From: Nomia melanderi
Lineage: Eukaryota; Arthropoda; Insecta; Hymenoptera; Halictidae
NCBI RefSeq assembly: GCF_051020985.1
Contig: NW_027475141.1
Span: 930,001-994,000, forward strand
Direction of reading: 5' to 3'
DNA: 64,000 bases
How positions within the stretch are numbered: the stretch's first letter is position 1; each line of letters begins with the position of its first letter. The translations under genes and the position numbers were made by a program. Below are positions 12,314-23,759 of this stretch, in pieces. A model generated the notes under the pieces. That model did not search any database. It was not told the origin of the DNA and saw only the letters and a program-made list of their open reading frames with translations.

Positions 12314-13399
12314 CGTTCCCGCTGGCCACATTCATGCGCCAGGGCCTCCTACAGACAATGCACTTTGATTTATTGCGCTATCCGTAATAGCACCCGAGAT
12401 ATCACCAGATATATATTGGATTTTTCCCTGACCCTGAGTGTCCGGACCCATGAGACGCTGGTTTTCTCGGCCCCTGGTGGTCCGAGGTCGTTCCCGGTGC
12501 ACAGATTCATGCGCCAGGGCCTCCTGCAGATAATTCACTTTCGTTTATTGCGCTATCTCTAATAGCACCCGAGATATCACCAGATATATATTGGATTTTC
12601 CCCTGACCCTGAGTGTCCGGCCCCATGAGACGGTGGTTTTCTCGGCCGCTGGTGGTCCGAGGTCGTTCCCGCTGCACAGATTCATGCGCCAGGGCCTCCT
12701 GCAGATAATTTACTTTGGTTTATTGCGCTATATCTAATAGCACCCGAGATATCACCAGATATATATTGGATTTTTCCCTGACCCTGAGTGTCCGGCCCCA
12801 TGAGACGGTGGTTGTCTCGGCCCCTGGTGGTCCGAGGTCGTTCCCGCTGCACAGGTTTATGCGCCAGGGCCTCCTGCAGATAATTCACTTTCGTTTATTG
12901 CGCTATCTCTAATAGCACCCGAGATATCACCAGATATATATTGTATTTTTCCCTGACCCTGAGTGTCCGGCCACATGACACGCTGGTTTTCTCGGCCCCT
13001 GGTGGTCCGAGGTCCTTCCCGCTGCACAGATTTATGCGCCAGGGCCTCCTGCAGATAATTCACTTTGGATTATTGCGCTATCTCCAATAGCACCCGAGAT
13101 ATCACCAGATATATATTGGATTTTCCCCTGACCCTGAGTGTCCGGCCCCATGAGACTGTGGTTTTCTCGGCCCCTTGTGGTCCGAGGTCGTTCCCGCTGC
13201 GCAGATTTATGCGCCAGGGCCTCCTACAGATAATTCACTTTGGTTTATTGCGCTATCTCTAATAGCACCCGAGATATCACCAGATATATATTGGATTTTC
13301 CCCTGACCCTGAGTGTCCGGCCCCATGAGACTGTGGTTTTCTCGGCCACGGTGGTCCGAGGTCGTTCCCGCTGCACAGATTCATGCGCCAGGGCCTCCT
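12314..13399. repeat. Array segment, about 6 monomers
   Basis: These are A-type monomers, largely of the CTGCAG..ATAATTC haplotype. Bases 12509-12889 resemble 1490-1870. A one-base contraction, CTCGGCCACGGTGG near 13342, makes a 174 bp unit. No other sequence type is present. Confidence 0.85.
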
Positions 13400-14517
13400 A
13401 CAGACAATGCACTTTGATTTATTGCGCTATCTGTAATAGCACCCGAGATAGCACCATATATATACTGGATTTTTGCATGACTTTGGGTGACGGACACCGA
13501 AAATCTGTAAGTGTCTCGGCCCCTGGAGGGCCGAGGTCGTTCCTGCTTCACAGAATCATGCGCCAGGGCCTCCTGCAGACAATGCACTTTGATTTAGCGC
13601 GCTATCTGTAATAGAACCCGAGATATCACCAGATATATGCTGGATTTTTACATGACATTGTGTGACGGATACCGAAAATCTGTACTTTTCTCGGCCCCTG
13701 GTGGTCCGATGTCGTTCCTGCTGCACAGATTCATGCGCAAGGGCCTCCTACGGACAATGCACTTTGATTTATTGCGCTATCTCTAACAGCACCCGAGATA
13801 TCACCAGACATATATTGGATTTTCCCCTGACCCTGAGTGTCCGGCCCCATGAGACGGTGGTTTTCTCGGCCCCTGGTGGTCCGAGGTCGTTCCCGCTGCC
13901 CAGATTCATGCGCCCGGGCCTCCTAAAGATAATGCACTTTGATATAGCGCGCTATCTGTAATAGAACCCGAGATATCACCAGATATATGCTGGATTTTTA
14001 CATGACATTGTGTGACGGATACCGAAAATCTGCACTTTTCTCGGCCCCTGGTGTTCCGATGTCGTTCCTGATGCACTGATTCATGCGCAAGGGCCTCCTA
14101 CGGACAATGCACTTTGATTTATTGCGCTATCTCTAACAGCACCCGAGATATCACCAGATATATATTGGATTTTCCCCTGACCCTGAGTGCCCGGCCCCAT
14201 GTTTTGGTGGTTTTCTCGTCCCCTGGTGGTCCGAGGTCGATCCTGCTGCACAGATTCATGCGCCAGGGCCTCCTACAGACAATGCACTTTGATTTATTGC
14301 GCTATCTGTAATAGCACCCGAGATATCACCAGATATATATTGGATTTTTCCCTCACCCTGAGTGTCCGGCCCCATGAGACGGTGGTTTTCTCTGCCCCTG
14401 GTGGTCCGAGGTCGTTCCCGCTGCATAGATTCATGCGCCAGAGCCTCCTGCAGAAAATTCACTTTGGTTTATTGCGCTATCTCTAATAGCACCCAAGATA
14501 TCACCAGATATATATTG
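13400..14517. repeat. 1.1 kb duplicated block, copy 1, rich in B-type monomers
   Basis: About 6.4 monomers match 18644-19761 at an offset of 5244 bp (30 monomers minus 6 bp). I see no mismatch across the 1118 bp. Shared private variants include GTAAGTGTCTCGGCCCCTGG near 13506, TTTAGCGCGCTATCTG near 13594, GCGCCCGGGCCTCCTAAAG near 13910 and CCTGATGCACTGATTC near 14067. Three of the monomers are B-type (ACTGG/GCTGG starts near 13464, 13639 and 13989). The right end is fixed by TTGGAT here against TTGTAT in the other copy. Confidence 0.9.
13440..14050. repeat. Example cluster of B-type monomers
   Basis: Three B-type units start near 13464, 13639 and 13989. In place of the A-type block (TTCCCTGACCCTGAGTGTCC then GGCCCCATGAGACGG) they read TTTTACATGACATTGTGTGA, then CGGATACCGAAAATCTGTA, in exactly the same length. 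The full B haplotype continues with CCGATGTCGTTCCTGCTGC, GCGCAAGGGCC and CTACGGACAATG. About 34 such blocks occur in the window, at roughly 2.8, 6.1, 9.8, 13.5-14.0 (3), 15.6, 17.0, 17.5, 17.8, 18.7-19.2 (3), 21.7, 30.8, 31.3, 32.2, 32.7, 32.9, 33.2, 33.4, 34.3, 35.9, 38.7, 40.2, 52.7, 53.2, 53.7, 55.8, 56.3, 57.2, 57.4, 58.4 and 59.5 kb. Confidence 0.85.
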
Positions 14518-15304
14518 GATTTTCCCCTGACCCTGAGTGTCCGGCCCCATGAGACTGTGGTTTTCTCGGCCACGGTGGTCCGAGGTCGTTCCCGCTGCAC
14601 AGATTCATGCGCCAGGGCCTCCTACAGACAATGCACTTTGATTTATTGCGCTGTCTCTAAGAGCACCCGAGATATCACCAGATATATATTGGATTTTTCC
14701 CTGACCCTGAGTGTCCGGCCCCATGAGACGGTGGTTTTCTCGGCCCCTGGTGGTCCGAGGTCGTTCCCGCTGCACAGATTTATGCGCCAGGGCATCCTGC
14801 AGATAATTCACTTTGGATTATTGCGCTGTCTCTAATAGCACCCGAGATATCACCAGATATATATTGGATTTTCCCCTGACCCTGAGTGTCCGGCCCAATG
14901 AGACAGTGGTTGTCTCGGCCCCTGGTGGGCCGATGTCGTTCCCGCTGGCCACATTCATGCGCCAGGGCCTCCTACAGACAAGGCACTTTGATTTATTGCG
15001 CTATCTGTAATAGCACCCGAGATATCACCAGATATATATTGTATTTTTCCCTGACCCTGAGTGTCCGGCCACATGACACGCTGGTTTTCTCGGCCCCTGG
15101 TGGTCCGAGGTCGTTCCCTCTGCACAGATTCATGCGCCAGGGCCTCCTGCAGATAATTCACTTTGGTTTATTGCGATATCTCTAATAGCACCCGAGATAT
15201 CACCAGATATACATTGGATTTTCCCCTGACCCTGAGTGTCCGGCCCCATGAGACTGTGGTTTTCTCGGCCATGGTGGTACGAGGTCCTTCCCGCTGCACA
15301 GATT
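14518..15304. repeat. Array segment, about 4.5 A-type monomers
   Basis: These are ordinary A-type units with one further CTCGGCCACGGTGG contraction near 14567 and a CTCGGCCATGGTGG form near 15266. The GGCCACATGACACGCTGG variant near 15070 also occurs near 12970, so this segment shares ancestry with the one before the 1.1 kb duplication. Confidence 0.8.
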
Positions 15305-15851
15305 CATGCGCCAGGGCCTCCTGCAGATAATTCACTTTGGTTTATTGCGCTATCTATAATAGCACCCGAGATATCACCAGATATATATTGGATTTTCCCC
15401 TGACCCTGAGTGTCCGGCTCCATGAGACTGTGGTTTTCTCGGCCATGGTGGTCCGAGGTCGTTCCCGCTGCCCAGATTCATGCGCCAGGGCACCTAACAG
15501 ACAATGCATTTTGATTTATTGCGCTGTCTGTAATAGCAGCCGAGAAAGCTCTATATATATGCTGGATTTTTACATGACTTTGGGTGACGGAAACCGAAAA
15601 TCTGTAATTTTCTCGGCCCCTGGTGGCCCGAGGTCGTTCCCGCTGCACAGATTCGTGCCCCAGGGCCCGCTGCAGATAATTCACTTTGGTTTAGTGCGCT
15701 GTCTGTAAGAGCACCCGAGATATCACCAGATATATATTGGATTTTTCCCTGACCCTGAGCGTCCGGCCGCATGAGACTGTGGTTTTCTCGGCCCCTGGTG
15801 GTCCGAGGTCGTTTCCGCTGCACAGATTCATGCGCCAGGGCCTCCTGCAGA
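15305..15851. repeat. Block of the 11-monomer family, copy 1
   Basis: About 547 bp match 17227-17773 at an offset of 1922 bp (11 monomers minus 3 bp), with a handful of mismatches. Shared private variants are CTCGGCCATGGTGGTCCGAG, GGGCACCTAACAGACAATGC, GAGAAAGCTCTATATATATG and CAGGGCCCGCTGCAG. It contains one B-type monomer near 15558-15620 and uses TTTAGTGCGCTGTCTGTAAG near 15690, where others have TTTATTGCG. Confidence 0.85.
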
Positions 15852-16739
15852 TAATTCAGTTTGGTTTATTGCGCGATCTGTAATAGCACCCGAGATATCA
15901 CCAGATATATATTGGATTTTTCCCTGACGATGAGTGTCCGGCCCCATGCGACGGCGGTTTTCTCGGCCCCTGGTGGTCCGAGGTCGTTTCCGCTGCACAG
16001 ATTCATGCACCAGGGCCTCCTACAGACAATGCACTTTGATTTATTGCGCTATCTGTAATAGCACCCGAGATATCACCAGATATATATTGGATTTTTCCCT
16101 GACCCTGAGTGTCCGGCCCCATGAGACGCTGGTTTTCTCGGCCCCTCGTGGTCCGAGGTCCTTCCCGCTGCACAGATTTATGCGCCAGTGCCTCCTGCAG
16201 ATAATTCACTTTGGATTATTGCGCTATCTCTAATAGCACCCGAGATATCACCAGATATATATTGGATTTTCCCCTGACCCTGAGTGCCCGGCCCCATGAG
16301 ACTGTGGTTTTCTCGGCCATGGTGGTACGAGGTCGTTCCCGCTGCACAGATTCATGCGCTAGGGCCTCCTGCAGATAATTCACTTTGGTTTATTGCGCTA
16401 TCTCTAATAGCACCCGAGATATCACCAGATATATATTGGATTTTTCCCTGACCCTGAGTGTCCGGCCCCATGAGACGGTGGTTGTCTCGGCCCCTGGTGG
16501 TCCGAGGTCGTTCCCGCTGCACAGATTCGTGCGCCAGGGCCTCCTGCAGATAATTCTCTTTGGTTTATTGCGCTATCTCCAATAGCACCCGAGATATCAC
16601 CAGATATATATTGGATTTTCCCCTGACCCTGAGTGTCCGGCCCCATGAGACTGTGGTTTTCTCGGCCCCTGGTGGTGCGAGGTCGTTCCCGCTGGCCAGA
16701 TTCATGCGCCAGGGCTTCCTACAGACAAATCACTTTGGT
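15852..16739. repeat. Array segment, about 5 A-type monomers
   Basis: Mixed CTGCAG and CTACAG haplotype monomers with no B-type unit. A CTCGGCCATGGTGG contraction recurs near 16314. Nothing other than satellite is visible. Confidence 0.85.
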
Positions 16740-17053
16740 TTATTGCGCTATCTCTAATAGCACCCGAGATATCACCAGATATATATTGGATTTTCCCCTG
16801 ACCCTGAGTGTCCGGCTCCATGAGACTGTGGTTTTCTCGGCCATGGTGGTCCGAGGTCGTTCCCGCTGCCCAGTTTCATGCGCCAGGGCACCTAACAGAC
16901 AATGCATTTTGATTTATTGCGCTGTCTGTAATAGCACCCGAGAAAGCTCTATATATATGCTGGATTTTTACATGACTTTGGGTGACGGAAACCGAAAATC
17001 TGTAATTTTCTCGGCCCCTGGTGGCCCGAGGTCGTTCCCGCTGCACAGATTCA
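16740..17053. repeat. Block of the 11-monomer family, shorter middle copy
   Basis: About 314 bp match 15342-15655 at an offset of 1398 bp (8 monomers minus 2 bp), including GGGCACCTAACAGAC and the GAGAAAGCTC B-type monomer near 16954. It ends where CAGGGACTCCTGC here replaces CAGGGCCCGCTGC. Confidence 0.8.
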
Positions 17054-17226
17054 TGCGCCAGGGACTCCTGCAGATAATTCACTTTGGTTTATTGCGCTAT
17101 CTCTAATAGCACCCGAGATATCACCAGATATATATTGGATTTTCCGCTGACCCTGAGTGTCCGGCCCCATGAGACTGGGGTTTTCTCGGCCCCTGGTGGT
17201 CCGAGGTCGTTCCCGCTGCACAGATG
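17054..17226. repeat. Single spacer monomer between two copies of the block
   Basis: One A-type monomer with the private variant GAGACTGGGGTTTTC separates the middle and third copies. Confidence 0.75.
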
Positions 17227-17773
17227 CATGCGCCAGGGCCTCCTGCAGATAATTCACTTTGGTTTATTGCGCTATCTATAATAGCACCCGAGATATCACC
17301 AGATATATATTGGATTTTCCCCTGACCCTGAGTGTCCGGCTCCATGAGACTGTGGTTTTCTCGGCCATGGTGGTCCGAGGTCGTTCCCGCTGCCCAGATT
17401 CATGCGCCAGGGCACCTAACAGACAATGCATTTTGATTTATTGCGCTGTCTGTAATAGCACCCGAGAAAGCTCTATATATATGCTGGATTTTTACAAGAC
17501 TTTGGGTGACGGAAACCGAAAATCTGTAATTTTCTCGGCCCCTGGTGGCCCGAGGTCGTTCCCGCTGCACAGATTCGTGCCCCAGGGCCCGCTGCAGATA
17601 ATTCACTTTGGTTTAGTGCGCTGTCTGTAAGAGCACCCGAGATATCACCAGATATATATTGGATTTTTCCCTGACCCTGAGCGTCCGGCCCCATGAGACT
17701 GTGGTTTTCTCGGCCCCTGGTGGCCCGAGGTCGTTTCCGCTGCACAGATTCATGCGCCAGGGCCTCCTGCAGA
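17227..17773. repeat. Block of the 11-monomer family, copy 3
   Basis: This is the partner of 15305-15851, with small differences such as ACAAGACTTTG for ACATGACTTTG near 17495. Its right end is where the CTGCAG haplotype changes from ATAATTC (15851) to ACAATGC (17773). Confidence 0.85.
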
Positions 17774-18643
17774 CAATGCACTTTGATTTAGCGCGCTATC
17801 TGTAATAGAACCCGAGATATCACCAGATATATGCTGGATTTTTACATGACATTGGGTGACGGATACCGAAAATCTGTACTTTTCTCGGCCCCTGGTGGTC
17901 GGAGGTCGTTCCCGCTGCACAGATTCATGCGCCAGGGCATCCTACAGACAATGCACTTTTATTTATTGCGCTATCTCTAATAGCACCCGAGATATCACCA
18001 GATATATATTGGATTTTTCCCTGACCCTGAGTGTCCGGCCCCATGAGACGGTGGTTGTCTCGGCCGCTGGTGGTCTGAGGTCGTTCCCGCTGCACAGATT
18101 TATGCGCCAGGGCCTAGTGCAGATAATTCAGTTTGGTTTATTGCGCTATCTCTAATAGCACCAGAGATATAACCAGATATATATTGGATTTTCCCCCGAC
18201 CCTGAGTATCCGGCTCCATGAGACGGTGGTTTTCTCGGCCCCTGGTGGTCCGAGGTTGTTCCCGCTGCACCGATTTATGCGCCAGGGCCTCCTGCAGATA
18301 ATTCACTTTGGTTTATTGCGCTATCTCTAATAGCACCCGAGATATCACCAGATATATATTGGATTTTTCCCTGACCCTGAGTGTCCGGCCCCATGAGACG
18401 GTGGTTGTCTCGGCCCCTGGTGGTCCGAGGTCGTTCCCGCTGCACAGATTCATGCGCCAGGGCCTCCTGCAGATAATTCACTTTGGTTTATTGCGCTATC
18501 TCCAATAGCACCCGAGATATCACCAGATATATATTGGATTTTCCCCTGACCCTGAGTGTCCGGCCCCATGAGACGGTGGTCTTCTCGGCCCCTGGTGGTC
18601 CGAGGTCGTTCCCGCTGCCCAGATTCATGCGCTACGGCCTCAT
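17774..18643. repeat. Array segment, about 5 monomers
   Basis: One B-type monomer (about 17829-17890, with the TTTAGCGCGC variant just before it) is followed by A-type units of the CTGCAG haplotype. It leads directly into the second copy of the 1.1 kb block. Confidence 0.85.
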
Positions 18644-19761
18644 ACAGACAATGCACTTTGATTTATTGCGCTATCTGTAATAGCACCCGAGATAGCACCA
18701 TATATATACTGGATTTTTGCATGACTTTGGGTGACGGACACCGAAAATCTGTAAGTGTCTCGGCCCCTGGAGGGCCGAGGTCGTTCCTGCTTCACAGAAT
18801 CATGCGCCAGGGCCTCCTGCAGACAATGCACTTTGATTTAGCGCGCTATCTGTAATAGAACCCGAGATATCACCAGATATATGCTGGATTTTTACATGAC
18901 ATTGTGTGACGGATACCGAAAATCTGTACTTTTCTCGGCCCCTGGTGGTCCGATGTCGTTCCTGCTGCACAGATTCATGCGCAAGGGCCTCCTACGGACA
19001 ATGCACTTTGATTTATTGCGCTATCTCTAACAGCACCCGAGATATCACCAGACATATATTGGATTTTCCCCTGACCCTGAGTGTCCGGCCCCATGAGACG
19101 GTGGTTTTCTCGGCCCCTGGTGGTCCGAGGTCGTTCCCGCTGCCCAGATTCATGCGCCCGGGCCTCCTAAAGATAATGCACTTTGATATAGCGCGCTATC
19201 TGTAATAGAACCCGAGATATCACCAGATATATGCTGGATTTTTACATGACATTGTGTGACGGATACCGAAAATCTGCACTTTTCTCGGCCCCTGGTGTTC
19301 CGATGTCGTTCCTGATGCACTGATTCATGCGCAAGGGCCTCCTACGGACAATGCACTTTGATTTATTGCGCTATCTCTAACAGCACCCGAGATATCACCA
19401 GATATATATTGGATTTTCCCCTGACCCTGAGTGCCCGGCCCCATGTTTTGGTGGTTTTCTCGTCCCCTGGTGGTCCGAGGTCGATCCTGCTGCACAGATT
19501 CATGCGCCAGGGCCTCCTACAGACAATGCACTTTGATTTATTGCGCTATCTGTAATAGCACCCGAGATATCACCAGATATATATTGGATTTTTCCCTCAC
19601 CCTGAGTGTCCGGCCCCATGAGACGGTGGTTTTCTCTGCCCCTGGTGGTCCGAGGTCGTTCCCGCTGCATAGATTCATGCGCCAGAGCCTCCTGCAGAAA
19701 ATTCACTTTGGTTTATTGCGCTATCTCTAATAGCACCCAAGATATCACCAGATATATATTG
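18644..19761. repeat. 1.1 kb duplicated block, copy 2
   Basis: This repeats 13400-14517 with no mismatch seen by eye, including the three B-type monomers (near 18708, 18883 and 19233). The left end is where CTCATACAGAC here meets CTCCTACAGAC there. The 4.1 kb between copies is not itself duplicated as a unit, so this is a dispersed rather than tandem duplication. Confidence 0.9.
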
Positions 19762-19945
19762 TATTTTTCCCTGACCCTCAGTATCCGGCCCCATGAGACG
19801 GTGGTTTTCTCGGCCCCTGGTGGTCCGTGTTCGTTGCCTCTGCACAGATTCATGCGCCAGGGCCTCCTGCAGATAATTCACTTTGGTTTATTGCGCTATC
19901 TCTCATAGCGCCCGAGATATCTCCAGATATATATTGGATTTTCCC
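19540..19945. repeat. 6-monomer-offset block, copy 1
   Basis: About 405 bp match 20589-20994 at an offset of 1049 bp (6 monomers minus 1 bp). Shared variants are GAGCCTCCTGCAGAAAATTC, CACCCAAGATATC, TCCCTCACCCTGAG and CTCATAGCGCCCGAG. The block overlaps the right end of the 1.1 kb duplication, so the two exchanges happened in succession. Confidence 0.8.
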
Positions 19946-20588
19946 CTGACCCTGAATGTCCGGCCCCATGAGACGGTGGTTTTCTCGGCCCCTGGTGGTC
20001 CGTGGTCGTTCCCTCTGCACAGATTCATGCGCCAGAGCCTCCTACAGACAATGCACTTTCGTTTTTTGCACTATCTGTAATAGCACCGGAGATATCACCA
20101 GATATATATTGGATTTTTCCCTGACCATGAGTGTCCGGCCCCATGAGACGGTGGTTTTCTCGGCTCCTGGTGGTCCGAGATCGTTCCCGCTCCACAGATT
20201 CATGCGCCAGGGCCACCTGCAGATAATTCACTTTGGTCTATTGCGCTATCTCTAATAGCACCCGAGATATCACCAGATATATATTGGATTTTCCCCTGAC
20301 CCTGAATGTCCGGCCCCATGAGACGGTGGTTTTCTCGGCCCTGGTGGTCCGAGGTAGTTCCCGCTGCACAGATTCATGCGTCAGGGTCTCCTACAGACAA
20401 TGCACTTTGGTTTATTGCGCTATCTCTAATAGCACCCGACATATCACCAGATATATATTGGATTTTTACATGACCCTGAGTGTCCGGCCCCATGAGACGG
20501 TGGTTTTCTCGGCCCCTGGTGGTCCGAGGTCGTTCCCGCTGCACAGATTCATGCGCCAGGGCAGCTTACAGTCAATGCACTTTGATTT
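19946..20588. repeat. Array segment between the two 6-monomer-offset copies
   Basis: About 3.7 A-type monomers. GGCTCCTGGTGGTCCGAGA near 20162 recurs near 21036, an offset of 874 bp (5 monomers). A hybrid start, TTGGATTTTTACATGACCCT, lies near 20457. Confidence 0.8.
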
Positions 20589-20994
20589 ATTGCGCTATCT
20601 GTAATAGCACCCGAGATATCACCAGATATATATTGGATTTTTCCCTCACCCTGAGTGTCGGGCCCCATGAGACGGTGGTTTTCTCGGCCCCTGGTGGTCC
20701 GAGGTCGTTCCCGCTGCATAGATTCATGCGTCAGAGCCTCCTGCAGAAAATTCACTTTGGTTTATTGCGCTATCTCTAATAGCACCCAAGATATCACCAG
20801 ATATATATTGGATTTTTCCCTGACCCTGAGTATCCGGCCCCATGAGACGGTGGTTTTCTCAGCCCCTGGTGGTCCGTGGTCGTTCCCTCTGCACAGATTC
20901 ATGCGCCAGGGCCTCCTGCAGATAATTCACTTTGGTTTATTGCGCTATCTCTCATAGCGCCCGAGATATCACCAGATATATATTGGATTTTCCC
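20589..20994. repeat. 6-monomer-offset block, copy 2
   Basis: This is the partner of 19540-19945, differing at several sites, for example GGGCCCCATG for GGCCCCATG context near 20660 and CTCAGCCCC for CTCGGCCCC near 20859. Confidence 0.8.
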
Positions 20995-22184
20995 CTGACC
21001 ATGAGTGTCCGGCCCCATGAGACGGTGGTTTTCTCGGCTCCTGGTGGTCCGAGATCGTTCCTGCTGCACAGATTCATTCGCCAGTGCCGCCTACCGACAA
21101 TGCACTTTGATTTATTGCGCTGTCTGTAATAGCACTCGAGATATCACCAGATATATATTGGATTTTTCCCTGACCCTGACTGTCCGGCCCCATGTGTCGG
21201 TGGTTTTCTCGGCCCCTGGTGGTCCGAGGTCGTTCCCGCTGCGCAGATTCATGCGTCAGGTCCTCCTGCAGACAATGCACTTTGATTTATTGCGCTATCT
21301 GTAATAGCACCCGAGATATCACCATATATATATTGGATTTTCCCCTGACCCTGACAGTCCGGCCCCATGAGGCGGTAGTTTTCTCGGCCCCTGGTGGTCC
21401 GAGGTCGTTCCCGCTGCACAGATTCATGCGCCAGGGCCTCCTGCAGATAATTCACTTTGATTTATTCCGCTATCTCTAATAGCAGCCGAGATATCACCAG
21501 ATATATATTGGATTTTTCCCTGTCCCTGAGTGCCCGGCCCCATGTTTTGGTGGTTTTCTCGTCCCCTGGTGGTCCGAGGTCGATCCTGCTGCACAGATTC
21601 ATGCGCCAGGGCCTCCTACAGACAATGCACTTTGGTTTATTGCGCAATCTGTAATAGCGCACGAGATATCACCAGATATATGCCGGATTTTTACATGACC
21701 TTGGGTGACGGATTCCGAATATCTGTAATTTTCTCGGCCCCTGGTGGTCCGAGGTCGTTCCTGCTGCACAGATTCCTTCGCCAGTGGCACATACAGACAA
21801 TGCACTTTGATTTATTGCGCTATCTGTAATAGCACCCGAGATATCACCGGATATATATTGGATTTTTTACTGACCCGGACAGTCCGGCCCCATGAGACGG
21901 TGGTTTTCTCGGCCGCTGGTGGTCCGAGGTCGTTCCCGCTGCACAGATTCATGCGCCAGGGCCTCCTGCAGATAATTCACTTTGGTTTATTGCGCTATCT
22001 CTAATAGCACCCTAGATATCACCAGATATATATTGGATTTTCCCCTGACCCTGAGTGTCCGGCACCATGAGACTGTGGATTTCTCGGCCCCTGGTGGTCC
22101 GAGGTCGTTCCCGCTGCCCAGATTCATTCCCCAGGGCCTCCTACAGACAATGCACTTTGATTTATTGCGCTATCTTTAATAGCA
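20995..22184. repeat. Array segment, about 7 monomers with one B-type
   Basis: A-type units with assorted variants, plus one B-type monomer at about 21679-21740 (CCGGATTTTTACATGACC). A TTTTGGTGG variant near 21545 also occurs near 14206 and 19445. After this point no B-type monomer is seen for about 9 kb. Confidence 0.85.
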
Positions 22185-22560
22185 CCCGAGATATCACAAG
22201 ATATACATTGGATTTTCCCCTGACCCTGACTGTCCGGCAACATGAGACTGTGGTATTCTCGGCCCCTGGTGGTCCGAGGTCGTTCCCGCTGCCCAGATTC
22301 ATGCGCCAGGGCCTCCTGCAGATAATTCACTTTGGTTTATTGCGCTATCTCTAATAACACCCGAGATATCACCAGATATATATTGGATTATCCCCTGACC
22401 CTGACTGTCCGGCAACATGAAACTGCGGTTTTCTCGGCCCCTGGTGGTCCGAGGTCGTTCCCGCTGCACAGATTTATGCGCCAGGGCATCCTACAGACTA
22501 TGCACTTTGATTTATTGGTCTATCTGTAATAGCACCCGAGATATCACCAGATATATATTG
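22185..22560. repeat. 9-monomer-offset block, copy 1
   Basis: About 375 bp match 23760-24135 at an offset of exactly 1575 bp (9 monomers). Shared variants are CTGACTGTCCGGCAACATGA, GTGGTATTCTCGG, CTACAGACTATGC and TTATTGGTCTATCTG. Confidence 0.85.
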
Positions 22561-22869
22561 GATTTTCCCCTGACCCTGAGCGTCCGGCCCCATGAGACTG
22601 TGGTATTCTCGGCCCCTGGTGGTCCGAGGTCGTTCCTGCTGCCCAGATTCATGCGCCAGGGCCTCCTGCAGATAATTCACTTTGGTTTATTGCGCTATCT
22701 CTAATAGCACCCGAGATATCACAAGATATATATTGGATTTTCCCCTGACCCTGACTGTCCGGCAACATGAGACTGCGGTTTTCTCGGCCCCTGGTGGTCC
22801 GAGGTCGTTCCCGCTGAACAGACTCATGCGCCAGGGCCTCCTACAGACAATGAACTTTGATTTATTGCG
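22561..22869. repeat. Array segment with further GGCAACATGA monomers
   Basis: The GGCAACATGA and GTGGTATTCTCGG variants of the neighbouring blocks recur here at about 22600 and 22760, showing local spread of the same monomers. Confidence 0.75.
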
Positions 22870-23270
22870 CTATCTGTAATAGCACCCGAGATATCACCAG
22901 ATATATATTGGATTTTTCCCTGAACCTAAGTGTCCGGCCCCATGCGACGGTGGTTTTCTCGGCCCCTGGTGCACCGAGGTCGTTCCCGCTGCACAGATTC
23001 ATGCGACAGGGCCTCCTGCAGATAATTGACTTTGGTTTATTGCGCTATCTCTAATAGCACCCGAGATATGACCAGATAGATATTGGATTTTTCCCTGACC
23101 CTGAGTGTCCGGCCCCATGCGACGGTGGTTTTCTCGGCCCCTGGTGGTCCGAGGTCGTTCCCGCCGCACAGATTCATGCGCCAGGGCTTCCTACAGACAA
23201 TGCACTTTGAAGTATTGGGCTATCTGTAATAGCACCGGAGATATCACCTGATATATATTGGATTTTCCCC
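22870..23270. repeat. 7-monomer-offset block, copy 1
   Basis: About 400 bp match 24095-24495 at an offset of 1225 bp (7 monomers exactly). Shared variants are CCTGAACCTAAGTG, CATGCGACGG, GATAATTGACTTTGG, GATATGACCAGATAGATATT and TTTGAAGTATTGGGC. Confidence 0.85.
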
Positions 23271-23759
23271 TGACCCTGAGTGTCCGGCCCCATGAGACGG
23301 TGGTTGTCTCTGCCCCTGGTGGTCCGAGGTCTTTCCCGCTGCACAGACTCATGCGCCAGGGCTTCCTGCCGACAATGTACTTTGATTTATCGCGCTATCT
23401 CTAATAGCACCCGAGATATCACCAGATATATATTGTATTTTCCCCTGACGCTGAGTGTCCGGCCCCATGAGACAGTGGTTTTCTCGGCCCCTGGTTGTCC
23501 GAGGTCGTTCCCGCCGCACAGATTTATGCGCCAGGGCCTCCTACAGACTATGCACCTTGATTTATTGCGCTATCTGTAATAGCCCCCGAGATATCACCAG
23601 ATATATAATAGATTTTTCCTTGACCCTGAGTGTCCGGCCCCATGAGACGGCGGTTTTCTCGGCCCCTGGTGCTCCGAGGTCGTTCCCGCTGCACAGATTC
23701 ATGCGCCAGTGCCTCCTGCAGATAATTCACTTTGGTTTATTGCGCTATCTCTAATAGCA
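23271..23759. repeat. Array segment, about 3 A-type monomers
   Basis: A-type units with private changes such as GATATATAATAGATTTTTCC near 23602 and a CATCGC-free standard 3' end. No other sequence type. Confidence 0.7.
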
